NCBI RefSeq assembly: GCF_029210375.1 | Contig: NZ_JARGER010000037.1 | Coordinates: forward strand, 479,342 to 543,341 | Source of the DNA: Nocardioides sp. YIM 152315 | GTDB taxonomy: Bacteria; Actinomycetota; Actinomycetes; Propionibacteriales; Nocardioidaceae | DNA: 64,000 nucleotides | Direction of reading: 5' to 3' | In this document: one piece after another, positions 34,485-45,511 of the stretch | Layout of the letters: the number at the start of each line of letters is the position of its first letter | Position numbering within the stretch: the stretch's first letter is position 1 | Made by a program: the position numbers and the translations under genes | The notes under the pieces: generated by a model | Database searches by the model: none | What the model was told of the DNA's origin: nothing | Seen by the model: only the letters and a program-made list of their open reading frames with translations

Positions 34485-35675
34485 ATGGAGTTCGCCCTCG
34501 ACGCCGAGCAGCGCGCCTGGCTCGAGGAGGTCCGCGCGTTCCTCGCCGAGCACGTCACGCCCGAGCTGCGCGCCGAGCTCGCGGAGCACGACCTGGAGCT
34601 CCCCGGCGGCGAGGTCGCGGCGTTCCGCCGCAGGATCGGTGAGAAGGGCTGGTTCGGCCTCAGCTGGCCCGTCGAGTACGGCGGCCTCGGGCTCGGACCG
34701 GTCCACCAGCACCTGCTGATGAGCGAGTTCGAGTACTGGGGCGTGCCGGGCCCGGACCTGACGGTCACCTCGGTGGCGCCGATGCTCATGCGCCACGGCA
34801 CCGAGCGCAACAAGCAGGAGTTCCTGCCACCGATCGCGCGCGGCGAGATGATCTGCGCGGTCGGCTACTCCGAGCCCGGCGCCGGCACCGACCTCGCGAG
34901 CCTGCGCACGCGGGCGGTGCTCGACGGCGACGCCGAGACCGGCGCGTGGGTCATCAACGGCTCGAAGATCTGGAACAGCGGCGCTCAGCGCTCGACCCAC
35001 GAGTGGCTCTGCGTGCGCACCGACCCCGAGGCGCCGCGGCACAAGGGGATCTCGGTGATCATCGTGCCGATCGACCACCCCGGCGTGACCGTGCGCCCGC
35101 TGATCGCGTGGTCCGGCTACCGCACCAACGAGGTCTTCTTCGACGACGTCCGGGTGCCCGCGACCAACCTGGTCGGCGAGGCCAACCACGGCTGGCGCTA
35201 CATCACCGGCGCGCTCGACCTCGAACGCGGCGCCCTCACGAACGCCGGCGACCTGCGTCGGGCGGTCGACGACCTGCTCCGGCTCGCCCGGTCGCCGCGC
35301 GAGGACGGCGTCGTACCCGCCGACGACCCGCAGGTGCGCCGCGACCTGGCCCGCCTCGACGCCGACGTGGAGGCCGCCACGCTGATGGGCTACGAGGCGG
35401 CGTCGATGCTGGCCGAGGGGATCATCCCCAGCGTCGAGGTCAGCGTCGAGAAGATCTTCACCAGCGAGCTGCGCCAGCGGATCGCGGTCGCGGCGCTCGA
35501 CGTGCTGGGCCCGGAGGGCCTGCTGGCGCACAACAGCGCCGGGGCGCCGCTGGCCGGTCGCTTCGAACGGCTCTACCGCGCGGCGCCGCTGCTCCGGTTC
35601 GGGGCCGGCGCCAACGAGGTGCTGCGCGACGTCATCGCCCAGCGCGGGCACGCGATGCCGTCGTACGGCCGCTGA
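34485..35675 (+). CDS. Acyl-CoA dehydrogenase (FadE-type, first of a pair)
   Basis: A 396-residue acyl-CoA dehydrogenase: SEPGAGTDLASLRTRA and NGSKIWNSGAQRSTHEWLCVRT are the flavin-binding signatures, GYRTNEVFFDDVRVP the middle beta domain. The usual glutamate of the YEGT-type motif is absent (RFGAGANEVLRDVIAQRG), as in subunits of actinobacterial heterotetrameric FadE pairs that act on bulky steroid-like CoA esters. ATG at 34485 follows GGAGG. It opens the long operon to 43582. Together with the next gene it probably makes an alpha2beta2 enzyme; that is inference. Confidence 0.92.
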   Translation: MEFALDAEQRAWLEEVRAFLAEHVTPELRAELAEHDLELPGGEVAAFRRRIGEKGWFGLSWPVEYGGLGLGPVHQHLLMSEFEYWGVPGPDLTVTSVAPMLMRHGTERNKQEFLPPIARGEMICAVGYSEPGAGTDLASLRTRAVLDGDAETGAWVINGSKIWNSGAQRSTHEWLCVRTDPEAPRHKGISVIIVPIDHPGVTVRPLIAWSGYRTNEVFFDDVRVPATNLVGEANHGWRYITGALDLERGALTNAGDLRRAVDDLLRLARSPREDGVVPADDPQVRRDLARLDADVEAATLMGYEAASMLAEGIIPSVEVSVEKIFTSELRQRIAVAALDVLGPEGLLAHNSAGAPLAGRFERLYRAAPLLRFGAGANEVLRDVIAQRGHAMPSYGR

Positions 35676-35715
35676 CCGCGGACCAGACCGAAGGGCCCTA
35701 CCGAGAGGACATGGA

Positions 35716-36828
35716 GTGAGACTCGTCCCCACCGAGGAGGAGCGGGACCTGGCGGCGATGCTGCGCCAGCTGTTCGCCGACCACTGCCCGGTCGCCGTGG
35801 TGCGCGGCCTGCGCGAGCCCGGGGCGGACCGGTTCCCCAAGCGACTGTGGGACGAGCTGACCCGGGCCGGCGTGCTCGAGCTGCCGTTCGCGGAGCGGCA
35901 CGACGGCGCCGGCGGCGGGCTGGTCGAGGTCGGTGTGCTGGCTCGCGAGGCCGGACGGGCGCTGTGTCCGTCGATCGTCCTCGGCACGCTCGGCCTCGGG
36001 CTCGCCGTCGACGCGCTCGGTGACGACGCGCTGCGCGACAGGCTGCTGCCGGGCGTCGGCCGTGGTGAGACCCGGGGCGTCGCGGCCGTCGCGAGCCCCT
36101 GGGACGCCGGAGACCTCGCCCCGACGCTGTCCGCGACGACGGAGGGCGCGGGCTGGCGGGTGAGCGGCGTGGTGAGGTACGTCGTCGACGCGGACCTCGC
36201 CGACCTCGTGCTCGCGACCGCGCTCACGCCCGAGGGTCGCACGGTCGGCGTGCTGCTGCGCCCCGGCGACACCGGGCGGGTCGAGCAGCTGCGCACCTCG
36301 GCCGGTGACCGTTACGCGCGGCTCCACGTCGACGCGACGATCCCGGCGGCCGACGTGCTGCCCGATCTCGACCCGGAGGCCGTGCGCCGCGTCGCGCTCA
36401 CGCTCCGGGCGCTGGCCTGTGTCGAGCTGGTCGGCGTGACCGAGGCGATCCTCGACCGCACCGTGGAGTACGTCCGCGGACGCGAGCAGTTCGGCCGGCC
36501 GATCGCCTCCTTCCAGGCCGCCCAGCACCTCGTGGCGGACATCCACATCGGGTTGCAGGCGGCGCGGCTGACCGCGCTGAGCGCGGCGTACCGGCTCGGA
36601 CGCGGCGAGGTCGCGACCCGCGAGACCGCGATCGCCGTGCTGCACACCGCGGAGGCGGCCCGGCGGGCCAGCCTCGACGCCCACCAGCTGCACGGCGGGA
36701 TGGGCTACGTGCTCGAGACCGACCTGCACCTGTGGTCGGAGCGGGCCCGCGAGCTCGGCGTGCTCGGCGGCGGTCCGGACCAGGCGACCCGGTGGCTCGA
36801 ACGGGAGGTCGTCGATGCCCCAGCATGA
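35716..36828 (+). CDS. Acyl-CoA dehydrogenase (FadE-type, second of a pair)
   Basis: A 370-residue, shorter and more divergent acyl-CoA dehydrogenase (RLVPTEEERDLAAMLRQLFADH; ELPFAERHDGAGGGLVEVGVL; the C-terminal SFQAAQHLVADIHIGLQAAR and HGGMGYVLETDLHLWSERARE). Flavin-binding segments are weaker than in the upstream protein, matching the non-identical partner of heteromeric FadE enzymes. GTG at 35716 follows GAGAGGAC. Its last 14 nt overlap the CoA-transferase gene. It should be tested as a complex with the protein at 34485. Confidence 0.9.
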   Translation: MRLVPTEEERDLAAMLRQLFADHCPVAVVRGLREPGADRFPKRLWDELTRAGVLELPFAERHDGAGGGLVEVGVLAREAGRALCPSIVLGTLGLGLAVDALGDDALRDRLLPGVGRGETRGVAAVASPWDAGDLAPTLSATTEGAGWRVSGVVRYVVDADLADLVLATALTPEGRTVGVLLRPGDTGRVEQLRTSAGDRYARLHVDATIPAADVLPDLDPEAVRRVALTLRALACVELVGVTEAILDRTVEYVRGREQFGRPIASFQAAQHLVADIHIGLQAARLTALSAAYRLGRGEVATRETAIAVLHTAEAARRASLDAHQLHGGMGYVLETDLHLWSERARELGVLGGGPDQATRWLEREVVDAPA

Positions 36829-39259
36829 GCAGGGTCAGGTCCTCGCGGGGGTCCGCGTGCTCGACCTCTCCCGCTGGGTCGCGGGGGAGTTCGCGACCAA
36901 GCTCCTCGCCGACTTCGGCGCCGACGTCGTCAAGGTGGAGAAGCCGGGCGAGGGCAGCCTGACCCGCGCCTGGGGCCCCTTCCCCGACGATCGCCCCGAC
37001 CCCGAGCGCAGTGCCCTCTTCCTCCACCTGAACACCAACAAGCGCTCGGTCGCGCTCGACCTCCACGACGAGGCCGACCGGGCGGTGCTGCTCGGGCTGG
37101 TGCGCAGCGCGGACGCGGTCGTGGAGTCCTTCCGTCCCGGGCACCTCGAGCGGCTCGGCCTCGGCCCCGAGGTGCTGCGCGAGGCGAACCCCCGCCTGGT
37201 CGTCACCCGGATCAGCGCCTTCGGGCAGACCGGCCCCTACCGCGACCGGGAGGCGACCGGCCTGGTGCTCCAGGCGGCCGGCGGCCCGATGAACGCCACC
37301 GGGCAGGCCGACCGCGAGCCGCTGCGCAAGCCGGGGCTGCTCGAGCACTACACGGTCGGGCGCAGCGCCGGCCAGGCCACGCTGGCCGCGGTGCACCGCG
37401 CGCGGCGTACCGGCCGGGGCGCCACGATCGACGTCTCCGGGCAGGAGGTGCTGCTGGCCGGGGCCGACCGGCGCGCGTCGTACCTGCTCTCGGCGGCCTA
37501 CTCCGGCATGACCGCCCCCCGCGGCGCGCGCAGCCCGCACCGGCACGGCGCCACCTTCACCGGCCCCTTCCGCGCGGCCGACGGGTTCGTGATGGTCTAC
37601 GTCACCAACCAGGCCTTCTGGAACCGCTTCGTCGACCTGGTCGCGGCCGACGACCCCGCCTTCCGGGAGCGGTTCCGCGACCGGCAGACCGTCAAGGACC
37701 AGGACCGCGAGGACTTCCTGGCGTACGTCGCGGGCTGGTTCGCGGCGCGCCCGAAGGTCGAGGCGATGGAGCTCGCCGAGGCGGCCCGGATCCCCGTCAC
37801 CGCGTTCCTCTCGGTCTCCGAGGTGCTCGCCCACCCGCACTTCCGCGAGCGCGGGCTCTTCGTCGAGGCCGACCACCCGGCGGCCGGGCGCCTGGAGTAC
37901 GTCGGCGCACCGTGGCGGATGGACCGCGGCTTCGCGCTGCGGAGCACGGCGCCGCTGCTCGACCAGCACGGCGCGGAGGTGCGTGTCGAGGCCGAGGCCT
38001 CGAGGCTCGGGCCCCGCGGCCCTCACACCTCGACCACCGCGGACGACCTCCCGCTCGCCGGCGTCCGGGTGATCGACCTGACCGTGGTCTGGTCCGGGCC
38101 GGGCGCGACCGCGCTGCTCGGTGACCTGGGCGCCGAGGTGATCCGGGTCGAGGGCAACGACCGACTCAGTCGTCAGGTGTCGTCGAAGGTCACCAAGGAG
38201 TCGATCGCCGCGACCGGCTACCACGGTGGCACCTACCCCGACAAGGATCCGGGGGCACGGCCCTACGACCGGTCGGCCGTCTTCAACTGGCACGCCCGCA
38301 ACAAGCTGTCGGCCTGCATGAACCTCGACACCGCCGAGGGACACGCGGCACTCCTCGAGCTCGTGAAGGTCAGCGACGTGCTCGTGGAGAACAACTCCAA
38401 CGGGGTGCTGGAGAAGCTCGGCATCGACCACGAGCGGTTGCTGGAGCTCAACCCCCGCCTGGTAGTCGCGCGGATGCCACCGCTCGGCATGGCCGGGCCG
38501 ATCAGCGACTACCTGGGCTACGGTCCCAACTTCAACTCGCTGGTCGGCATCGCCGCGATGGACGGCTACGAGGGCGAGGAGCCCGACTCGGCCGGCGAGA
38601 ACTACCACATGGACGAGGCGGCGCCCGCCGGCCTCGTCTTCGCCGTGCTGGCCGCGCTGTGGGACCGCGAGGCGACCGGGCGGGGTGGGCTCATCGAGTT
38701 CCCCCAGGCCGAGAACGTGATCGCCGAGATCGGCGAGTACGTCCTCGACCACCAGGTCAACGGCCGCGACCCGGCGGTCCTCGGCAACGCCGACCCCCAC
38801 GTCGAGCAGGCCGTCCTCCCGGTGGGCGGCGACGACCGGTGGGTGGCGGTCTCGCTGCGCGACGACCGCGACCGCAAGGCGCTCGCCGGCGTCGTCGGGG
38901 AGCCGACCCTCGACGCGCTGCGTGCCTGGTGCGCCGACCGTGAGGCGGTCGCCGTCGTGGAGGCACTGCAGGACGTCGGCGTACCCGTCGGCGAGGTGAT
39001 GTCGGAGCCGCGGTTGCTCGAGGACCCGCACCTGGTCGAGCGCGGGTGGTTCCGCGAGCGCCACCACCCAGCGATCGGCACGCACCTCTACCCGGGACAC
39101 CCCTGGCGCACCGACGACTTCGAGCTGCGGCACGGCCGCCCCGTCCCCGGCTTCGGCGAGGACAACGAGCACGTCTACCTGAACGTGCTCGGCTACGACC
39201 GCGCCACCTACGACGACCTGGTCGAGCGCGGCCTGGTCACCGACCACCAGATCGCCTGA
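36815..39259 (+). CDS. Tandem-fused CaiB/BaiF family III CoA-transferase
   Basis: At 814 residues this is twice the usual 400 and holds two CaiB domains in a row: first about 8-395 (LAGVRVLDLSRWVAGEFATKLLADFGADVVKVEKPG), second about 408-805 (LAGVRVIDLTVVWSGPGATALLGDLGAEVIRVEG). Family III enzymes move CoA via an aspartyl intermediate. The second domain has an aspartate in YHMDEAAPAG (about 600) where expected; the corresponding stretch in the first domain reads KPGLLEHYTVGRSAG, with no aspartate. So one half may be structural. It likely activates the pathway acid by CoA transfer from a pathway intermediate. Confidence 0.92.
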   Translation: MPQHEQGQVLAGVRVLDLSRWVAGEFATKLLADFGADVVKVEKPGEGSLTRAWGPFPDDRPDPERSALFLHLNTNKRSVALDLHDEADRAVLLGLVRSADAVVESFRPGHLERLGLGPEVLREANPRLVVTRISAFGQTGPYRDREATGLVLQAAGGPMNATGQADREPLRKPGLLEHYTVGRSAGQATLAAVHRARRTGRGATIDVSGQEVLLAGADRRASYLLSAAYSGMTAPRGARSPHRHGATFTGPFRAADGFVMVYVTNQAFWNRFVDLVAADDPAFRERFRDRQTVKDQDREDFLAYVAGWFAARPKVEAMELAEAARIPVTAFLSVSEVLAHPHFRERGLFVEADHPAAGRLEYVGAPWRMDRGFALRSTAPLLDQHGAEVRVEAEASRLGPRGPHTSTTADDLPLAGVRVIDLTVVWSGPGATALLGDLGAEVIRVEGNDRLSRQVSSKVTKESIAATGYHGGTYPDKDPGARPYDRSAVFNWHARNKLSACMNLDTAEGHAALLELVKVSDVLVENNSNGVLEKLGIDHERLLELNPRLVVARMPPLGMAGPISDYLGYGPNFNSLVGIAAMDGYEGEEPDSAGENYHMDEAAPAGLVFAVLAALWDREATGRGGLIEFPQAENVIAEIGEYVLDHQVNGRDPAVLGNADPHVEQAVLPVGGDDRWVAVSLRDDRDRKALAGVVGEPTLDALRAWCADREAVAVVEALQDVGVPVGEVMSEPRLLEDPHLVERGWFRERHHPAIGTHLYPGHPWRTDDFELRHGRPVPGFGEDNEHVYLNVLGYDRATYDDLVERGLVTDHQIA

Positions 39260-39268
39260 GGAGTGCTC

Positions 39269-39769
39269 GTGACCGCGACAACCCTGATCCCTCCCGAGGT
39301 GGCCGAGCGCGTCGGCACCGTCGCCGCGACCGCGTCCGGCGAGGTCAACCGGCGCGAGTGGCAGCGCTGGGCGGTCGCCGTGAAGGACCACAATCCGCTG
39401 TGGTTCGACGCCGACGCCGCCCGCGCCGCCGGCTACGACGACGTCGTCGCGCCGCCGCTCTACGTGCAGTACGCCGTGCTCGGCGTGACGCCGCTCGACG
39501 GGCTGCGCCCCGACGGCTCCTCGGGCGCCGTCTCGGGCAACCTCACCTTCCCCGACGCCCCGCGCCGGATGGCCGGCGGGGAGAGCACGACCTTCCACCT
39601 GCCCTGCTACCACCGCGACGAGATCACGATGGTCCGCACGATCGAGTCGATCGTCGACAAGCAGGGCCGCTCCGGCCCGTTCGTGCTCGTCACCTGGCGC
39701 ACGACGTACACCAACCAGCGCGACGAGCTCGTGGCCGAGGCCAGCACGTCGATGATCGCCCGCCCGTGA
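39269..39769 (+). CDS. MaoC-like / FAS1-type dehydratase domain protein
   Basis: A 166-residue hotdog protein (N-terminal MaoC half: EWQRWAVAVKDHNPLWFDADAARAAGYDDVVAPPLYVQYAV). It carries the D-H-N-P layout of hydratase subunits that partner with a second MaoC protein, as in ChsH1/ChsH2. GTG at 39269 follows GAGGAG with good spacing; GTG at 39263 lies within that site and is rejected. The next gene encodes the likely partner. Together they should hydrate the enoyl-CoA made by the FadE pair. Confidence 0.87.
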   Translation: MTATTLIPPEVAERVGTVAATASGEVNRREWQRWAVAVKDHNPLWFDADAARAAGYDDVVAPPLYVQYAVLGVTPLDGLRPDGSSGAVSGNLTFPDAPRRMAGGESTTFHLPCYHRDEITMVRTIESIVDKQGRSGPFVLVTWRTTYTNQRDELVAEASTSMIARP

Positions 39770-39780
39770 GGAGCGCACCG

Positions 39781-40221
39781 GTGTCCCAGCAGCTCTACCT
39801 CGAGGACGTCTCGGTCGGCGACGCACTGCCGCCGCTGCCCGTGACCGTCGACGAGACGCAGATGTTCTTCTTCAGCGCCGCGACCTACAACGGTCACCGC
39901 ATCCACTACGACAAGGACTGGGCGCGCGGGACCGAGGGGTACGACGACGTGCTGGTCCAGGGCCCGCTGCAGGCCGCGCTGCTGGCGCGCGCCGTCACCG
40001 ACTGGATCGGGCCCGCCGGGCGGCTGGTCACCTACTCCGCGCAGAACCGGGCCGTCGCCTTCCCCGGGCAGGAGCTGGTCTTCGGCGGCACGGTCACCGG
40101 CGTGCGCGAGGACGGCGACCGGACCCTGGTCGACCTCGAGCTGGCCGCGACGCGCGGCGACGACACGCTGATGCCCGGCAGCGCCGTCGTCTCGCTCCCG
40201 AGCCGCAGCGGGGGTGCGTGA
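39781..40221 (+). CDS. MaoC-like hydratase subunit
   Basis: A 146-residue MaoC-fold protein with the hydratase residues in FFFSAATYNGHRIHYDKDWARGTEGYDDVLVQGPL, the Asp/His region typical of R-specific enoyl-CoA hydratases (here N-x-HRIHYD). GTG at 39781 follows a GAGG site 11 bp after the previous stop. The 3' end overlaps the thiolase start by 1 nt. The pair is expected to form a heteromeric hydratase acting after the FadE pair. Confidence 0.88.
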   Translation: MSQQLYLEDVSVGDALPPLPVTVDETQMFFFSAATYNGHRIHYDKDWARGTEGYDDVLVQGPLQAALLARAVTDWIGPAGRLVTYSAQNRAVAFPGQELVFGGTVTGVREDGDRTLVDLELAATRGDDTLMPGSAVVSLPSRSGGA

Positions 40222-41423
40222 TGGGGCTGCGGGGCGAGGCCGCGATCGTCGGCATCGCCGAGCTGCCGGCCGAGCGCAAGCAGACCCGCCCGGAGCTCTT
40301 CACGATCGACCAGTACGCCCAGCTGGCCCGGCAGGTGATCGACGACGCCGGCCTGCCGCCCGAGGTCGTCAACGGGCTGGTGACCCACGGCGTCGCCGAG
40401 TCCGAGATGTTCGCGCCGGCGACGCTGTCGGAGTACCTCGGCCTGCCCCTCGACTTCGCCGAGCGGGTCGACCTCGGCGGCGCCACGTCGGCGGGCATGG
40501 TGTGGCGGGCCGCCGTCGCGGTGGAGCTGGGGATCTGCGACGCGGTGCTGTGCGTCGTACCCGGGTCCCTGATGGTGCCCCGGTCGCAGCGGCAGCAGCC
40601 GGCGGCGACGCCGCCCTGGTACGGCGCCTCGAGCGGCCGGTACGGCTCTCCCCAGGCCGAGTTCGAGATCCCCTACGGCAACGTCGGCCAGAACGGGCCC
40701 TACGCCCAGATCGCGCAGCGGTACGCCGCCGAGTACGGCTACGACCCCCGCTCGACGGCGAAGATCGCCGTCGACCAGCGCACCAACGCCTGCGCCCACC
40801 CGGGTGCGGTCTTCCACGGCAAGCCGATCACCGTCGACGACGTGCTCGCGAGCCCGATGATCGCCGACCCGATCCGGATGCTCGACGTCGTGATGCGGGT
40901 GCAGGGCGGCGCGGCCGTGCTGGTCGCCAATGCCGACCTCGCGCGCCGCGGCCGGCACCGGCCGGTGTGGGTCAAGGGCTTCGGCGAGCACGTCGCGTTC
41001 AAGACCCCGACGTACGCCGCGGACCTGCTGCAGACGCCGATCGCGCGGGCCGCCGACCGGGCGTTCGACATGGCCGGCCTGCGTCGCGACGACGTGGACG
41101 TCGCGTCGATCTACGACTGCTACACGATCACCGTGCTGATGAGCCTCGAGGACGCCGGGTTCTGCCCGAAGGGCACCGGCATGCGGTGGGTCACCGAGCA
41201 CGATCTGACCTTCCGCGGCGACTTCCCGGTCAACACCGCCGGGGGTCAGCTGTCCTTCGGCCAGGCCGGGACGGCCGGCGGCATGCACCACGTGGTCGAC
41301 GGCGCGCGGCAGGTCATGGGTCGCTCCAGTGAGGCCCAGGTGCCCGACTGTCACACCGCCTTCGTCACCGGCAACGGCGGCATCATGAGCGAGCAGGTCG
41401 CGCTCCTGCTGCAGGGAGCGTGA
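40221..41423 (+). CDS. Thiolase/lipid-transfer (SCP-x, Ltp2-like) protein
   Basis: A 400-residue thiolase-superfamily protein (MGLRGEAAIVGIAELPAERKQTRPELFTIDQYAQLARQVIDDAGL), like non-condensing thiolases and Ltp2-type aldolases of steroid side-chain breakdown. The classical nucleophilic cysteine is not in a CxS motif (VDLGGATSAGMV sits at that place), while C-terminal NTAGGQLSFGQAGTAGG and DCHTAFVTGNGG are kept. Ltp2-type enzymes do retro-aldol cleavage with a DUF35 partner, and the next gene encodes a DUF35 protein. ATG at 40221; a GTG at 40218 is an alternative. Confidence 0.88.
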   Translation: MGLRGEAAIVGIAELPAERKQTRPELFTIDQYAQLARQVIDDAGLPPEVVNGLVTHGVAESEMFAPATLSEYLGLPLDFAERVDLGGATSAGMVWRAAVAVELGICDAVLCVVPGSLMVPRSQRQQPAATPPWYGASSGRYGSPQAEFEIPYGNVGQNGPYAQIAQRYAAEYGYDPRSTAKIAVDQRTNACAHPGAVFHGKPITVDDVLASPMIADPIRMLDVVMRVQGGAAVLVANADLARRGRHRPVWVKGFGEHVAFKTPTYAADLLQTPIARAADRAFDMAGLRRDDVDVASIYDCYTITVLMSLEDAGFCPKGTGMRWVTEHDLTFRGDFPVNTAGGQLSFGQAGTAGGMHHVVDGARQVMGRSSEAQVPDCHTAFVTGNGGIMSEQVALLLQGA

Positions 41424-41424
41424 G

Positions 41425-41845
41425 ATGACCCCGACCAGCGGAGCCCGACCCCTTCCCGAGCCGACGCCCGTCTCGCAGCCCTTCTGGGCCGCCCTGCGCG
41501 AGCACCGGATCCGGATCCAGTACTCGCCGTCGTCCGACACGTGGGTCTTCTACCCGCGCACGCTGGCGCCCGGCACCCTGGCCGACGACCTCGAGTGGCG
41601 TGACATCTCGGGTGCCGGGACGCTCTACACCTTCACGGTGGCCGAGCGGCCGACCGCGCCGCCCTGGGCCGACTCCGTGCCCCAGCTGCTCGCGGTCGTC
41701 GAGTGGGACGAGGGCCCGCGCCTCAGCACCGAGCTCGTCGACGTCGACCCGGCCGACATCCGCATCGGCATGCGGCTCGCGCCCGTCTTCTGCGACGACC
41801 CCGACACCGGCACCACCCTGCTCCGCTACCGACCGGAGGACCGAG

Positions 41846-41859
<14 letters not shown>
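41425..41859 (+). CDS. DUF35 / OB-fold protein, zinc-ribbon cysteines missing
   Basis: A 144-residue OB-fold protein. DUF35 proteins usually begin with a rubredoxin-like zinc ribbon carrying two CxxC pairs, then YPPR and an OB-fold. Here the corresponding part (RIRIQYSPSSDTWVFYPRTLAPG) keeps the YPR segment but has no cysteine at all. The OB part (GAGTLYTFTVAERP...LLAVVEWDEGPRLSTELVD) is normal. In known systems it acts with an Ltp2-like thiolase, so it is probably the partner of the previous gene, only 1 nt away. Confidence 0.85.
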
Positions 41860-43582
<1,723 letters not shown>

Positions 43583-43619
43583 CGTCGGTGACGCCGTCAT
43601 CGACGCGGCGATCGGCAGG

Positions 43620-43634
43620 TCCCGCTGGACGGTA
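43620..43634. promoter_or_regulatory. Operator-like copy 12 (orphan binding protein at 43703)
   Basis: TCCCGCTGGACGGTA, centre 43627, 40.5 bp from TACGTT at 43665-43670. The match is strong in the left arm and weak in the right arm. The flanks (GGCAGG to the left) resemble those of copy 10. Confidence 0.5.
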
Positions 43635-43702
43635 GCGCCATCGGGCCCGTCGACGTGCGCGGGCTACGTTCCGCGCGGATAGCAGTCAAGCCGGGGAGAG
43701 AC

Positions 43703-45307
43703 ATGAAGAGAAGCAGGACCAGCCGACTGGGCGCGCTGGCGACCGCCGTCGCCGTCGTGGCACTGAGCGCCGGTTGCGGGTCGGACGACCCCGCCGAGAA
43801 GACGACACCGGGAGCCAAGGAGCGCGACTACTCCGAGGGCATCCTCGGTGCCGCCGACGCCGGCGATCCGGTCGACGGGGGCACGCTGAGCTTCGGCGCC
43901 TACGCCGAGCCCAGCTCGCTCGACCCGGCCGTGACGATCACGGCCGGCTCGACCGGCGGCACGGAGATGGCCGCCATCTACGACCTGCTGATGCGATACG
44001 ACGCCGGTGCCAAGAAGTACGTCCCGCAGCTGGCGGAGTCCCTGAAGCCGAACGACGACTTCTCCGAGTGGACCCTCAGGCTCCGCGACGGCGTGACCTT
44101 CAGCGACGGCACCGAGCTCGACTCGGCGGCGGTGAAGTGGAGCCAGGAGCGCTACGTCGCCAAGCCCGGCCCGGAGGCCGCGGTCTGGACCGCCACCGTC
44201 AAGGACATCGCCACACCCGATCCGCTGACGGTCGTCTACCGGCTGACCAGCCCGTGGTCGACGTTCCCGAGCGTGCTGAGCACCGGTCCGGGGCTGATCG
44301 TGGCGAAGTCCTCCGACGCGGGTGCGTCGTTCAAGCCGGTCGGCGCGGGAGCGTTCGTGCTCGACAAGTGGGCGCCGCAGGAGGAGCTGGTCCTCGAGGC
44401 GAGGGACGACTATTGGGACGGCCGTCCGCACCTCGACAAGATCCGCTCGGTGTTCCTCTCCGACCAGCAGACCAACCTGGACTCGCTGGAGAGCGGCTCG
44501 ATCGACATGGTGTTCCTCCGCGACCCGGACAAGGTCGACGCGATGCTGGACGCCGGCACCGGCGGCTACCTGAACGTCCCCTCGGCCAGCAATGTGGCGC
44601 TGATCAACGCCACCGAGGGCGCCGCCGGCGCCGACCCGCGGGTGCGCCAGGCGATGGCCTACGCCGTCAACCCCGACCTGATCCGCGAGCGCGCCTTCGA
44701 CGGGCACGGGCTTGCCGGATCGACGATCTTCCTCGACTACTCGCAGTGGCACGGTGAGGCCGAGGGGCTGCCGTACGACCCGGAGCAGGCCAAGAAGCTG
44801 GTCGAGGAGGCGAAGGCCGACGGCTTCGACGGCAAGGTCCACTACGTCGACGGCTCCGACCCTGCCTCGCGCGCGACCTCGCTGGCGGTCAAGGCCAGCC
44901 TCGAGGCGGTGGGCCTCAGCGTCGAGATCGACCTGAAGCGCTCGATCGCCGACCAGATCACCGCGATCGCCGTCAACCGCGATTACGACCTGGCCGCCTG
45001 GGGTCTGGGCTATCGCGAGGGTGACCCGTACTCACGGATGTTCTCCACGCTGAGCACGGAGGGCACCTCCACCTACGGCATGGCGACCAGCGCGGAGATG
45101 GACGACCTGCTCACCCAGTTGCGCGGCAGCTCCGAGCACGACGACCAGGTCGCGATCACCGACGACATCCAGGGCCTGTTCAACGAGCAGGTGCCGTTCC
45201 TCAACTGGGGCCCGATCGCCGAGCTCACCGCGTGGAACGACGACGTCCACGGGGTCTTGGGAGCGATGAACACGATGGTGCTCCTCGACGACGCCTGGGT
45301 GGACTGA
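43703..45307 (+). CDS. ABC transporter substrate-binding lipoprotein, family 5 (orphan)
   Basis: A 534-residue binding lipoprotein (signal TSRLGALATAVAVVALSAGC, then an acidic linker, then DPVDGGTLSFGAYAEPSSLDPAVT). Very similar to the neighbour at 45512 and to the protein at 28755. ATG at 43703 follows GGGGAGAG. A TACGTT -10 is at 43665-43670, with an operator-like copy at 43620-43634 that resembles the one before the 28755 gene over 21 bp. No permease gene follows. A terminator-like hairpin follows at 45333-45370. Confidence 0.92.
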   Translation: MKRSRTSRLGALATAVAVVALSAGCGSDDPAEKTTPGAKERDYSEGILGAADAGDPVDGGTLSFGAYAEPSSLDPAVTITAGSTGGTEMAAIYDLLMRYDAGAKKYVPQLAESLKPNDDFSEWTLRLRDGVTFSDGTELDSAAVKWSQERYVAKPGPEAAVWTATVKDIATPDPLTVVYRLTSPWSTFPSVLSTGPGLIVAKSSDAGASFKPVGAGAFVLDKWAPQEELVLEARDDYWDGRPHLDKIRSVFLSDQQTNLDSLESGSIDMVFLRDPDKVDAMLDAGTGGYLNVPSASNVALINATEGAAGADPRVRQAMAYAVNPDLIRERAFDGHGLAGSTIFLDYSQWHGEAEGLPYDPEQAKKLVEEAKADGFDGKVHYVDGSDPASRATSLAVKASLEAVGLSVEIDLKRSIADQITAIAVNRDYDLAAWGLGYREGDPYSRMFSTLSTEGTSTYGMATSAEMDDLLTQLRGSSEHDDQVAITDDIQGLFNEQVPFLNWGPIAELTAWNDDVHGVLGAMNTMVLLDDAWVD

Positions 45308-45332
45308 GATCGTCCGTCCGATCCGTCGTGCT

Positions 45333-45370
45333 CGTCCGCCCGGGCGCCTCTTCAGGGGCCCGGGCGGACG
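45333..45370. terminator. Terminator-like hairpin after the binding-protein gene
   Basis: CGTCCGCCCGGGC (45333-45345) pairs with GCCCGGGCGGACG (45358-45370) around a 12-base loop. It lies 26 bp after the stop at 45307. No U-run, as is common in actinobacteria. Confidence 0.65.
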
Positions 45371-45444
45371 CATGCCCGGCGGCTCGAGTGTGCGGCGACC
45401 GCCCCGTCGTGACCACATCGTTGCCTGGATCATGCTCGACAGGA

Positions 45445-45457
45445 CTATTTCGAATAG
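45445..45457. promoter_or_regulatory. CTATTnnnAATMG motif, site 2 (binding protein at 45512)
   Basis: CTATTTCGAATAG is a perfect inverted repeat (CTATT-TCG-AATAG) followed directly by ATATGG, 54 bp before the ATG. It is the only copy with fully symmetric arms. Confidence 0.5.
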
Positions 45458-45511
45458 ATATGGTCCGGTGAGCAACCCGGGTTGTCCGGGGGAGTCAGCC
45501 AAGGAGATGAG

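Noticed and set aside
36398..39826. A very long open frame on the minus strand (over 1,100 codons)
   Set aside because: It runs antisense through the CoA-transferase and FadE genes, has an Arg/Ala/Val-rich composition with no recognisable domain, and reflects GC-rich codon mirroring.
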